Below are positions 40,501 through 52,700 of a stretch of 64,000 nucleotides of DNA, one piece after another (the stretch's first letter is position 1; each line of letters begins with the position of its first letter). This stretch comes from Arenicola marina (Eukaryota; Annelida; Polychaeta; Arenicolidae). The position numbers were made by a program, and so were the translations under genes. A model generated the notes under the pieces. That model saw only the letters and a program-made list of their open reading frames with translations. It was not told where the DNA came from and searched no databases. Location of the stretch: positions 36,242,035 through 36,306,034 of the forward strand of contig OZ025256.1 in assembly GCA_964019135.1 (NCBI GenBank). The letters are read 5' to 3'.

Positions 40501-40712
40501 GAAACGATGTCGCTCTTTTTGGTGCGTTACCGTACTGCACTAAGAAACGACGTCGGGCCTTGTGGTGCGTTACCGTACTGCACTAAGAAACGACGTCGCT
40601 CCTTGTGGTGCGTTACCGTACTGCACTAAGAAACGACGTTGTTCCTTGTGGAGCGTTACCGTACTGCACTAAGAAACGCCGTCGCTCCTTGTGGTGCGTT
40701 ACCGTACTGCAC
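37205..40712. repeat. 3.5-kb segment, first copy (offset 8,430 bp)
   Basis: This segment matches 45,635-49,142 at an offset of 8,430 bp. Shared features are GACATCG (37,710 with 46,140; 40,334 with 48,764), the CCATATGG pair (37,891/38,020 with 46,321/46,450), the 45-bp monomer (38,731 with 47,161) and the start of the zone-I-like island. Near the right end a GTTCGTTG monomer is present only in the second copy and a GTCTACCC monomer only in the first, so the offset shifts briefly by one monomer and then returns. Outside the limits the two copies run into different sequence. Confidence 0.8.
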
Positions 40713-41552
40713 TTAGAAACGAGGTCGCTCCTTGTGGCGCGCAACCGTAATGCACTAAGAAACGACGTCGCTCCTGGTGTGCGTTACCGTACTCCACTAT
40801 GGAACGACGTCGTTCCTTGTGGTGCGTTACCGTACTGCACTAAGAAACGCCGTCGCTCCTTATGGTGCGTTACCGTACTGCACTAAGAAACGACGTCACT
40901 CCTTGTGGTGCGTTACCGTACTGCACTTAGAAACGACGTGGCTCCTTGTGGTGCGTTACCGTACTGCACTAAGAAACGATGTCGCTCCTTTTGGTGCGTT
41001 ACCGTACTGCACTAAGAAGCGACGTCGCTCCTTTTAGTGCGTTACCGTACTGCACTTAGAAACGACGTCGCTCCTTGTGGTGCGTTACCGTACTGCACTG
41101 AGAAACGACGTCGCTCCTTTTGGTGCGTTACCGTACTGCACTTAGAAACGACGCCGCTCCTTGTGGTGCGTTACCGTACTGCACTAAGAAACGACGTCGC
41201 TCCTTTCGGTGCGTTACCGTACTGCACTTAGAAACGACGTCGCTCCTTGTGGTGCGTTACCGTACTGCACTAAGAAACGACGTCGCTCCTTTTGGTGCGA
41301 TACCGTACTGCACTAGGAAACGACGTCGCTCCTTGTGGTGCGTTACCGTACTGCACTAGGAAACGACGTCGCTCCTTGTGGTGCGTTACCGTACTGCACT
41401 AAGAAACGACGTCGCTCCTTTTGGTGCGATACCGTACTGCACTAAGAAACGACGTCGCTCCTTGTGGTGCGTTACCGTACTGCACTAGGAAACGACGTCG
41501 CTCCTTGTGGTGCGTTACCGTACTGCACTAAGAAACGACGTCGCTCCTTTTG
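40200..41552. repeat. Zone-I-like island inside zone II
   Basis: A run of CGCTCC/TTTTGG monomers with zone I markers: GACATCG (40,334), CGATGTCGCTCTTTTTGG (about 40,505), GACGTCGGGCC (about 40,550), ACGTTGTTCC, a 42-bp CTGGTGTGCG monomer (about 40,774) and TTTTAGTGCG (about 41,033). It differs from the 1-9 kb copies in GTGGCGCGCAACC (about 40,735) and ACTCCACTATGG (about 40,792). Those private forms are shared with the copies at about 58.9 and 62.3 kb. It lies within a match of about 37.87-41.55 kb to about 56.03-59.71 kb at an offset of 18,163 bp. Confidence 0.82.
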
Positions 41553-44500
41553 GTGCGTTACTGTACTGCACTAAGAAACGACGTCGTTCCTTGTGGTGCG
41601 TTACCGTACTGCACTAAGAAACGCCGTCGCTCCTTGTGGTGCGTTACCGTACTGCACTAAGAAACGACGTCGCTCCTTGTGGTGCGTTACGGTACTGCAC
41701 TAAGAAACGACGCCGTTCCTTGTGGTGCGTTACCGTACTGCAATAAGTAACGACGTCGTTCCTTGTGGTGCGTCACCGCACTGCACTAAGAAACAACGTC
41801 GTTCCTTGTGGTGCGTTACCGTACTGCACTAAGAAACGACGTCGCTCTTTGTGGTGCGTTAGCGTACTGCACTAATAAACGACGTTGCTCCTTGTGTTGC
41901 GTTACGGTACTGCACTAAGAAACGACGTCGTTCCTTGTGGTGGGTTACCGTACTGCACTTAGAATAGACGTCGTTCCTTGTGGTGCGTTACCGTACTGCA
42001 CTAAGAAACGACGTCGCTCCTTGTGGTGCGTTACCGTACTGCACTAATAAACGACGTCGCTTCTTGTGTTGCGTTACGGTACTGCACTGAGAAACGACGT
42101 CGTTTCTTGTGGTTTGTTACCGTACTGCACACTTAGAAAAGACGTGGTTCCTTGTGGTGCGTTACCGTACTGCACTAAGAAACGACGTCGCTCCTTGTGG
42201 TGCGTTACCGTACTGCACTAAGAAACGACGTCGTTCCTTGTGGTGCGTTACCGTACTGCACTAAGAAACGACGTCGCTCCTTGTAGCGCGTTACGGTACT
42301 GCACTAAGAAACGACGTCGTTCCTTGTGGTGCGTTACCGTACTGCACTAAGAAACGACGTCGTTCCTTGTGGTGCGTTACGGTACTGGACTAAGAAACGA
42401 CGTCGTTTCTTGCAGTGCGTTACGGTACTGCACTACGAAACGACGTCGTTCCTTGTGGTGCGTTACCGTACTGCACTAAGAAACGACGTCGTTCCTTGTG
42501 GTGTGTTACCGTACTGCACTTAGAAACGACGTCGTTCCTTGTGGTGCGTTACCGTACTGCACTTAGAAACGACTTCGTTCCTTGTGGTGCGTTATCGTAC
42601 TGCACTAAGAAACGACGTCGTTCCTTGTGGTGCGTTACCGTACTGCACTAAGAAACGACGTCGCTCCTTGTGGTGCGTTACGGTACTGCACTAAGAAACG
42701 ACGTCGTTCCTTGTGGTGCGTTACCGTACTGCACTTAGAAACGACGTCGTTCCTTGTGGTGTGTTACCGTACTGCACTTAGAAACGACGTCGTTCCTTGT
42801 GGTGCGTTACGGTACTGCACTTAGAAACGACGTCGTTCCTTGTGGTGCGTTACCGTACTGCACTAAGAAACGACGTCGTTCCTTGTGGTGCGTTACCGTA
42901 CTGCACTAAGAAACGACGTCGCTCCTTGTGGTGCGTTACGGTACTGCACTAAGAAACGACGTCGCTCCTTGTGGTGCGTTACGGTACTGCACTAAGAAAC
43001 GACGTCGTTCCTTGTGGTGCGTTACCGTACTGGACTAAGAAACGACGTCGTTCCTTGTGGTGCGTTACCGTACTGCACTAAGAAACGACGTCGCTCCTTG
43101 TGGTGCGTTACCGTACTGCACTAAGAAACGACGTCGCTCCTTGTCGTGCGTTACGGTACTGCACTAAGAAACGACGTCGTTCCTTGTGGTGCGTTACGGT
43201 ACTGCACTGAGAAACGACGTCGTTCCTTGTGGTGCGTTACCGTACTGCACTAAGAAACGACGTCGCTCCTTGTGGTGCGTTACCGTACTGCACTAAGAAA
43301 CGACGTCGTTCGTTGTGGTGCGTTACCGTACTGCACTAAGAAACGACGTCGCTCCTGGTGTACGTTACCGTACTGCACTATGAAACGACGTCGTTCCTTG
43401 TGGTGCGTTACCGTACTGCACTATGAAACGCCGTCGCTCCTTTTGGTGCGTTACCGTAGTGCACTAAGAAACGACGTCTACCCTTGTGGTGCGTTACCGT
43501 ACTGCACTAAGAAACAACGTCGCTCCTTTTGGTGCGTTACCGTACTGCACTAAGAAACGACGTCGCTCCTTTTGGTGCGTTACCGTACTGCACTTAGAAA
43601 CGACATCGCTCCTTGTGGTGCGTTACCGTACAGCACTAAGAAACGACGTCGCTTCTTTTGGTGCGTTACCGTACTGCACTTAGAAACAACGTCGCTCCTT
43701 TTGGTGCGTTACCGTACTGCACTAAGAAACGACGTCGCTCCTTGTGGTGCGTTACCGTACTGCACTAAGAAACGACGTCGTTCCATATGGTGCGTTACGG
43801 TACTGCACTAAGAAACGACGTCGTTCCTTGTGGTGCGTTACCGTACTGCACTAAAAAACGACGTCGTTCCTTGTGGTGCGTTACCGTACTGCACTTAGAA
43901 ACGACGTCGTTCCATATGGTGCGTTACGGTACTGCACTAAGAAACGACGTCGTTCCTTGTGGTGCGTTACCGTACTGCACTAAAAAACGACGTCGTTCCT
44001 TGTGGTGCGTTACCGTACTGCACTTAGAAACGACGTCGCTCCTTGTGGTGCGTTACTGTACTGCACTAAGAAACGACGTCGTTCCTTGTGGTGCGTTACC
44101 GTACTGCACTAAGAAACGCCGTCGCTCCTTGTGGTGCGTTACCGTACTGCACTAAGAAACGACGTCGCTCCTTGTGGTGCGTTACGGTACTGCACTAAGA
44201 AACGACGCCGTTCCTTGTGGTGCGTTACCGTACTGCAATAAGTAACGACGTCGTTCCTTGTGGTGCGTCACAGCACTGCACTAAGAAACAACGTCGTTCC
44301 TTGTGGTGCGTTACCGTACTGCACTAAGAAACGACGTCGCTCTTTGTGGTGCGTTAGCGTACTGCACTAATAAACGACGTTGCTCCTTGTGTTGCGTTAC
44401 GGTACTGCACTAAGAAACGACGTCGTTCCTTGTGGTGGGTTACGGTACTGCACTTAGAATAGACGTCGTTCCTTGTGGTGCGTTACCGTACTGCCCTAAG

Positions 44501-45634
44501 AAACGACGTCGCTCCTTGTGGTGCGTTACCGTACTGCACTAATAAACGACGTCGCTCCTTGTGTTGCGTTACGGTACTGCACTGAGAAACGACGTCGTTC
44601 CTTGTGGTTTGTTACCGTACTGCACACTTAGAAAAGACGTGGTTCCTTGTGGTGCGTTACCGTACTGCACTAAGAAACGACGTCGTTCCTTGTGGTGCGT
44701 TACCGTACTGCACTAGAAAACGACGTCGCTCCTTGTCGCGCGTTACGGTACTGCACTAAGAAACGACGTCGTTCCTTGCAGTGCGTTACGGTACTGCACT
44801 ACGAAACGACGTCGTTCCTTGTGGTGCGTTACCGTACTGCACTAAGAAACGACGTCGTTCCTTGTGGTGTGTTACGGTACTGCACTTAGAAACGACGTCG
44901 TTCCTTGTGGTGCGTTACCGTACTGCACTTAGAAACGACTTCGTTCCTTGTGGTGCGTTACCGTACTGCACTAAGAAACGACGTCGTTCCTTGTGGTGCG
45001 TTACCGTACTGCACTAAGAAACGACGTCGCTCCTTGTGGTGCGTTACGGTACTGCACTAAGAAACGACGTCGTTCCTTGTGGTGCGTTACCGTACTGCAC
45101 TTAGAAAAGACGTCGTTCCTTGTTGTGCGTTACCGTACTGCACTAAGACACGACGTCGTTCCTTGTGGTGCGTTACCGTACTGCACTAAGAAACGACGTC
45201 GCTCCTTGTGGTGCGTTACGGTACTGCACTAAGAAACGACGTCGTTTCTTGCAGTGCGTTACGGTACTGCACTACGAAACGACGTCGTTCCTCGTGGTGC
45301 GTTACCGTACTGCACTAAGAAACGACGTCGTTCCTTGTGGTGTGTTACCTTACTGCACTTAGAAACGACGTCGTTCCTTGTGGTGCGTTACGGTACTGCA
45401 CTTAGAAACGACGTCGTTCCTTGTGGTGCGTTACCGTACTGCACTAAGAAACGACGTCGTTCCTTGTGGTGCGTTACCGTACTGCACTAAGAAACGACGT
45501 CGCTCCTTGTGGTGCGTTACGGTACTGCACTAAGAAACGACGTCGCTCCTTGTGGTGCGTTACGGTACTGCACTAAGAAACGACGTCGTTCCTTGTGGTG
45601 CGTTACCGTACTGCACTAAGAAACGACGTCGTTC
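41553..45634. repeat. Zone II mosaic between the 8,430-bp copies
   Basis: About 41,560-42,650 follows 38,120-39,210 at an offset of 3,440 bp (80 monomers) apart from one inserted monomer near 42,185. About 42,630-43,400 follows 35,920-36,690 at 6,708 bp (156 monomers). About 43,270-44,690 follows 37,380-38,800 at 5,892 bp. After a loss of two monomers near 44,720, where CACTAGAAAACG is a private form, the match resumes at 5,806 bp. It is a patchwork of at least three donor registers. Confidence 0.72.
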
Positions 45635-48600
45635 CTTGTGGTGCGTTACCGTACTGCACTAAGAAACGACGTCGCTCCTTGTCGTGCGTTACGGTACTGC
45701 ACTAAGAAACGACGTCGTTCCTTGTGGTGCCTTACGGTACTGCACTGAGAAACGACGTCGTTCCTTGTGGTGCGTTACCGTACTGCACTAAGAAACGACG
45801 TCGTTCCTTGTGGTGCGTTACCGTACTGCACTAAGAAACGACGTCGTTCGTTGTGGTGCGTTACCGTACTGCACTAAGAAACGACGTCGCTCCTGGTGTA
45901 CGTTACCGTACTGCACTATGAAACGACGTCGTTCCTTGTGGTGCGTTACCGTACTGCACTATGAAACGCCGTCGCTCCTTTTGGTGCGTTACCGTAGTGC
46001 ACTAAGAAACGACGTCTACCCTTGTGGTGCGTTACCGTACTGCACTAAGAAACAACGTCGCTCCTTTTGGTGCGTTACCGTACTGCACTAAGAAACGACG
46101 TCGCTCCTTTTGGTGCGTTACCGTACTGCACTTAGAAACGACATCGCTCCTTGTGGTGCGTTACCGTACAGCACTAAGAAACGACGTCGCTTCTTTTGGT
46201 GCGTTACCGTACTGCACTTAGAAACAACGTCGCTCCTTGTGGTGCGTTACCGTACTGCACTAAGAAACGACGTCGCTCCTTGTGGTGCGTTACCGTACTG
46301 CACTAAGAAACGATGTCGTTCCATATGGTGCGTTACGGTACTGCACTAAGAAACGACGTCGTTCCTTGTGGTGCGTTACCGTACTGCACTAAAAAACGAC
46401 GTCGTTCCTTGTGGTGCGTTACCGTACTGCACTTAGAAACGACGTCGTTCCATATGGTGCGTTACGGTACTGCACTAAGAAACGACGTCGTTCCTTGTGC
46501 TGCGTTACCGTACTGCACTAAAAAACGACGTCGTTCCTTGTGGTGCGTTACCGTACTGCACTTAGAAACGACGTCGCTCCTTGTGGTGCGTTACTGTACT
46601 GCACTAAGAAACGACGTCGTTCCTTGTGGTGCGTTACCGTACTGCACTAAGAAACGCCGTCGCTCCTTGTGGTGCGTTACCGTACTGCACTAAGAAACGA
46701 CGTCGCTCCTTGTGGTGCGTTACGGTACTGCACTAAGAAACGACGCCGTTCCTTGTGGTGCGTTACCGTACTGCAATAAGTAACGACGTCGTTCCTTGTG
46801 GTGCGTCACCGCACTACACTAAGAAACAACGTCGTTCCTTGTGGTGCGTTACCGTACTGCACTAAGAAACGACGTCGCTCTTTGTGGTGCGTTAGCGTAC
46901 TGCACTAATAAACGACGTTGCTCCTTGTGTTGCGTTACGGTACTGCACTAAGAAACGACGTCGTTCCTTGTGGTGGGTTACGGTACTGCACTTAGAATAG
47001 ACGTCGTTCCTTGTGGTGCGTTACCGTACTGCACTAAGAAACGACGTCGCTCCTTGTGGTGCGTTACCGTACTGCACTAATAAACGACGTCGCTCCTTGT
47101 GTTGCGTTACGGTACTGCACTGAGAAACGACGTCGTTCCTTGTGGTTTGTTACCGTACTGCACACTTAGAAAAGACGTGGTTCCTTGTGGTGCGTTACCG
47201 TACTGCACTAAGAAACGACGTCGTTCCTTGTGGTGCGTTACCGTACTGCACTAAGAAACGACGTCGCTCCTTGTCGCGCGTTACGGTACTGCACTAAGAA
47301 ACGACGTCGTTCCTTGTGGTGCGTTACCGTACTGCACTAAGAAACGACGTCGTTCCTTGTGGTGCGTTACGGTACTGCACTAAGAAACGACGTCGTTTCT
47401 TGCAGTGCGTTACGGTACTGCACTACGAAACGACGTCGTTCCTTGTGGTGCGTTACCGTACTGCACTAAGAAACGACGTCGTTCCTTGTGGTGTGTTACC
47501 GTACTGCACTTAGAAACGACGTCGTTCCTTGTGGTGCGTTACCGTACCGCACTTAGAAACGACTTCGTTCCTTGTGGTGCGTTACCGTACTGCACTAAGA
47601 AACGACGTCGTTCCTTGTGGTGCGTTACCGTACTGCACTAAGAAACGACGTCGCTCCTTGTGGTGCGTTACGGTACTGCACTAAGAAACGACGTCGTTCC
47701 TTGTGGTGCGTTACCGTACTGCACTTAGAAAAGACGTCGTTCCTTGTTGTGCGTTACCGTACTGCACTAAGACACGACGTCGTTCCTTGTGGTGCGTTAC
47801 CGTACTGCACTAAGAAACGACGTCGCTCCTTGTGGTGCGTTACGGTACTGCACTAAGAAACGACGTCGTTTCTTGCAGTGCGTTACGGTACTGCACTACG
47901 AAACGACGTCGTTCCTCGTGGTGCGTTACCGTACTGCACTAAGAAACGACGTCGTTCCTTGTGGTGTGTTACCTTACTGCACTTAGAAACGACGTCGTTC
48001 CTTGTGGTGCGTTACGGTACTGCACTTAGAAACGACGTCGTTCCTTGTGGTGCGTTACCGTACTGCACTAAGAAACGACGTCGTTCCTTGTGGTGCGTTA
48101 CCGTACTGCACTAAGAAACGACGTCGCTCCTTGTGGTGCGTTACGGTACTGCACTAAGAAACGACGTCGCTCCTTGTGGTGCGTTACGGTACTGCACTAA
48201 GAAACGACGTCGTTCCTTGTGGTGCGTTACCGTACTGCACTAAGAAACGACGTCGTTCCTTGTGGTGCGTTACCGTACTGCACTAAGAAACGCCGTCGCT
48301 CCTTGTGGTGCGTTACCGTACTGCACTAAGAAACGACGTCGCTCCTTGTCGTGCGTTACGGTACTGCACTAAGAAACGACGTCGTTCCTTGTGGTGCGTT
48401 ACGGTACTGCACTGAGAAACGACGTCATTCCTTGTGGTGCGTTACCGTACTGCACTAAGAAACGACGTCGTTCCTTGTGGTGCGTTACCGTACTGCACTA
48501 AGAAACGACGTCGTTCGTTGTGGTGCGTTACCGTACTGCACTAAGAAACGACGTCGCTCCTGGTGTACGTTACCGTACTGCACTATGAAACGACGTCGTT

Positions 48601-49142
48601 CCTTGTGGTGCGTTACCGTACTGCACTTTGAAACGCCGTCGCTCCTTTTGGTGCGTTCCCGTACTGCACTAAGAAACGACGTCGCTCCTTTTGGTGCGTT
48701 ACCGTACTGCACTAAGAAACGACGTCGCTCCTTTTGGTGCGTTACCGTACTGCACTTAGAAACGACATCGCTCCTTGTGGTGCGTTACCGTACAGCACTA
48801 AGAAACGACGTCGCTTCTTTTGGTGCGTTACCGTACTACACTTAGAAACGACGTCGCTCCTTGTGGTGCGTTACCGTACTGCACTAAGAAACGACGTCGC
48901 TCCTTGTGGTGCGTTACCGTACTGCACTTAGAAACGATGTCGCTCTTTTTGGTGCGTTACCGTACTGCACTAAGAAACGACGTCGGGCCTTGTTGTGCGT
49001 TACCGTACTGCACTATGAAACGACGTCGCTCCTTGTGGTGCGTTACCGTACTGCACTAAGAAACGACGTTGTTCCTTGTGGAGCGTTACCGTACTGCACT
49101 AAGAAACGCCGTCGCTCCTTGTGGTGCGTTACCGTACTGCAC
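45635..49142. repeat. 3.5-kb segment, second copy (offset 8,430 bp)
   Basis: This is the partner of 37,205-40,712. Its left neighbour (about 44,990-45,634) instead resembles 39,190-39,830, offset 5,806 bp. At its right end the island sequence stops within one monomer and passes to CCATATGG-type sequence at 49,160, where the first copy continues with the rest of the island. Confidence 0.8.
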
Positions 49143-49778
49143 TAAGAAACGACGTCGTTCCATATGGTGCGTTACGGTACTGCACTAAGAAACGACGTCG
49201 TTCCTTGTGGTGCGTTACCGTACTGCACTAAAAAACGACGTCGTTCCTTGTGGTGCGTTACCGTACTGCACTTAGAAACGACGTCGTTCCATATGGTGCG
49301 TTACGGTACTGCACTAAGAAACGACGTCGTTCCTTGTGGTGCGTTGCCGTACTGCACTAAAAAACGACGTCGTTCCTTGTGGTGCGTTACCGTACTGCAC
49401 TTAGAAACGACGTCGCTCCTTGTGGTGCGTTACTGTACTGCACTAAGAAACGACGTCGTTCCTTGTGGTGCGTTACCGTACTGCACTAAGAAACGCCGTC
49501 GCTCCTTGTGGTGCGTTACCGTACTGCACTAAGAAACGACGTCGCTCCTTGTGGTGCGTTACGGTACTGCACTAAGAAACGACGCCGTTCCTTGTGGTGC
49601 GTTACCGTACTGCAATAAGTAACGACGTCGTTCCTTGTGGTGCGTCACCGCACTGCACTAAGAAACAACGTCGTTCCTTGTGGTGCGTTACCGTACTGCA
49701 CTAAGAAACGACGTCGCTCCTTGTGGTGCGTTACCGTACTGCACTAATAAACGACGTCGCTCCTTGTGTTGCGTTACG
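49143..49778. repeat. Zone II link between the 8,430-bp block and the 2,930-bp HOR
   Basis: This holds a CCATATGG pair (49,160 and 49,289), a GTTGCCGTACTG monomer (about 49,344), an AATAAGTAACG monomer and a CACTAATAAACG monomer. It resembles 46.3-46.9 kb but then skips forward, omitting the GTTAGCGTACTG and GGTGGGTTACGG monomers, to reach the 45-bp monomer at 49,828. Confidence 0.7.
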
Positions 49779-52700
49779 GTACTGCACTGAGAAACGACGT
49801 CGTTCCTTGTGGTTTGTTACCGTACTGCACACTTAGAAAAGACGTGGTTCCTTGTGGTGCGTTACCGTACTGCACTAAGAAACGACGTCGTTCCTTGTGG
49901 TGCGTTACCGTACTGCACTAAGAAACGACGTCGCTCCTTGTCGCGCGTTACGGTACTGCACTAAGAAACGACGTCGTTCCTTGTGGTGCGTTACCGTACT
50001 GCACTAAGAAACGACGTCGTTCCTTGTGGTGCGTTACGGTACTGCACTAAGAAACGACGTCGTTTCTTGCAGTGCGTTACGGTACTGCACTACGAAACGA
50101 CGTCGTTCCTTGTGGTGCGTTACCGTACTGCACTAAGAAACGACGTCGCTCCTTGTGGTGCGTTACCGTACTGCACTAAGAAACGACGTCGTTCCATATG
50201 GTGCGTTACGGTACTGCACTAAGAAACGACGTCGTTCCTTGTGGTGCGTTACCGTACTGCACTAAAAAACGACGTCGTTCCTTGTGGTGCGTTACCGTAC
50301 TGCACTTAGAAACGACGTCGTTCCATATGGTGCGTTACGGTACTGCACTAAGAAACGACGTCGTTCCTTGTGGTGCGTTACCGTACTGCACTAAAAAACG
50401 ACGTCGTTCCTTGTGGTGCGTTACCGTACTGCACTTAGAAACGACGTCGCTCCTTGTGGTGCGTTACTGTACTGCACTAAGAAACGACGTCGTTCCTTGT
50501 GGTGCGTTACCGTACTGCACTAAGAAACGCCGTCGCTCCTTGTGGTGCGTTACCGTACTGCACTAAGAAACGACGTCGCTCCTTGTGGTGCGTTACGGTA
50601 CTGCACTAAGAAACGACGCCGTTCCTTGTGGTGCGTTACCGTACTGCAATAAGTAACGACGTCGTTCGTTGTGGTGCGTCACCGCACTGCACTAAGAAAC
50701 AACGTCGTTCCTTGTGGTGCGTTACCGTACTGCACTAAGAAACGACGTCGCTCTTTGTGGTGCGTTAGCGTACTGCACTAATAAACGACGTTGCTCCTTG
50801 TGTTGCGTTACGGTACTGCACTAAGAAACGACGTCGTTCCTTGTGGTGGGTTACGGTACTGCACTTAGAATAGACGTCGTTCCTTGTGGTGCGTTACCGT
50901 ACTGCACTAAGAAACGACGTCGCTCCTTGTGGTGCGTTACCGTACTGCACTAATAAACGACGTCGCTCCTTGTGTTGCGTTACGGTACTGCACTGAGAAA
51001 CGACGTCGTTCCTTGTGGTTTGTTACCGTACTGCACACTTAGAAAAGACGTGGTTCCTTGTGGTGCGTTACCGTACTGCACTAAGAAACGACGTCGTTCC
51101 TTGTGGTGCGTTACCGTACTGCACTAAGAAACGACGTCGCTCCTTGTCGCGCGTTACGGTACTGCACTAAGAAACGACGTCGTTCCTTGTGGTGCGTTAC
51201 CGTACTGCACTAAGAAACGACGTCGTTCCTTGTGGTGCGTTACGGTACTGCACTAAGAAACGACGTCGTTTCTTGCAGTGCGTTACGGTACTGCACTACG
51301 AAACGACGTCGTTCCTTGTGGTGCGTTACCGTACTGCACTAAGAAACGACGTCGTTCCTTGTGGTGTGTTACCGTACTGCACTTAGAAACGACGTCGTTC
51401 CTTGTGGTGCGTTACCGTACCGCACTTAGAAACGACTTCGTTCCTTGTGGTGCGTTACCGTACTGCACTAAGAAACGACGTCGTTCCTTGTGGTGCGTTA
51501 CCGTACTGCACTAAGAAACGACGTCGCTCCTTGTGGTGCGTTACGGTACTGCACTAAGAAACGACGTCGTTCCTTGTGGTGCGTTACCGTACTGCACTTA
51601 GAAAAGACGTCGTTCCTTGTTGTGCGTTACCGTACTGCACTAAGACACGACGTCGTTCCTTGTGGTGCGTTACCGTACTGCACTAAGAAACGACGTCGCT
51701 CCTTGTGGTGCGTTACGGTACTGCACTAAGAAACGACGTCGTTTCTTGCAGTGCGTTACGGTACTGCACTACGAAACGACGTCGTTCCTCGTGGTGCGTT
51801 ACCGTACTGCACTAAGAAACGACGTCGGTCCCTGTGGTGTGTTACCTTACTGCACTTAGAAACGACGTCGTTCCTTGTGGTGCGTTACGGTACTGCACTT
51901 AGAAACGACGTCGTTCCTTGTGGTGCGTTACCGTACTGCACTAAGAAACGACGTCGTTCCTTGTGGTGCGTTACCGTACTGCACTAAGAAACGACGTCGC
52001 TCCTTGTGGTGCGTTACGGTACTGCACTAAGAAACGACGTCGCTCCTTGTGGTGCGTTACCGTACTGCACTAAGAAACGCCGTCGCTCCTTGTGGTGCGT
52101 TACCGTACTGCACTAAGAAACGACGCCGTTCCTTGTGGTGCGTTACCGTACTGCAATAAGTAACGACGTCGTTCCTTGTGGTGCGTCACCGCACTGCACT
52201 AAGAAACAACGTCGTTCCTTGTGGTGCGTTACCGTACTGCACTAAGAAACGACGTCGCTCTTTGTGGTGCGTTAGCGTACTGCACTAATAAACGACGTTG
52301 CTCCTTGTGTTGCGTTACGGTACTGCACTAAGAAACGACGTCGTTCCTTGTGGTGGGTTACGGTACTGCACTTAGAATAGACGTCGTTCCTTGTGGTGCG
52401 TTACCGTACTGCACTAAGAAACGACGTTGCTCCTTGTGGTGCGTTACCGTACTGCACTAATAAACGACGTCGCTCCTTGTGTTGCGTTACGGTACTGCAC
52501 TGAGAAACGACGTCGTTCCTTGTGGTTTGTTACCGTACTGCACACTTAGAAAAGACGTGGTTCCTTGTGGTGCGTTACCGTACTGCACTAAGAAACGACG
52601 TCGTTCCTTGTGGTGCGTTACCGTACTGCACTAAGAAACGACGTCGCTCCTTGTCGCGCGTTACGGTACTGCACTAAGAAACGACGTCGTTCCTTGTGGT

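Noticed and set aside
40200-41552. Mobile element insertion at the zone-I-like island
   Set aside because: The island consists of the same 43-bp monomers in register, with no terminal repeats, target duplication or coding sequence. Segmental exchange explains it.
48485-48712. Minus-strand open frame of 75 codons
   Set aside because: It arises because single-base variants remove the usual GGTAACGC stop. It is satellite antisense with no family resemblance.
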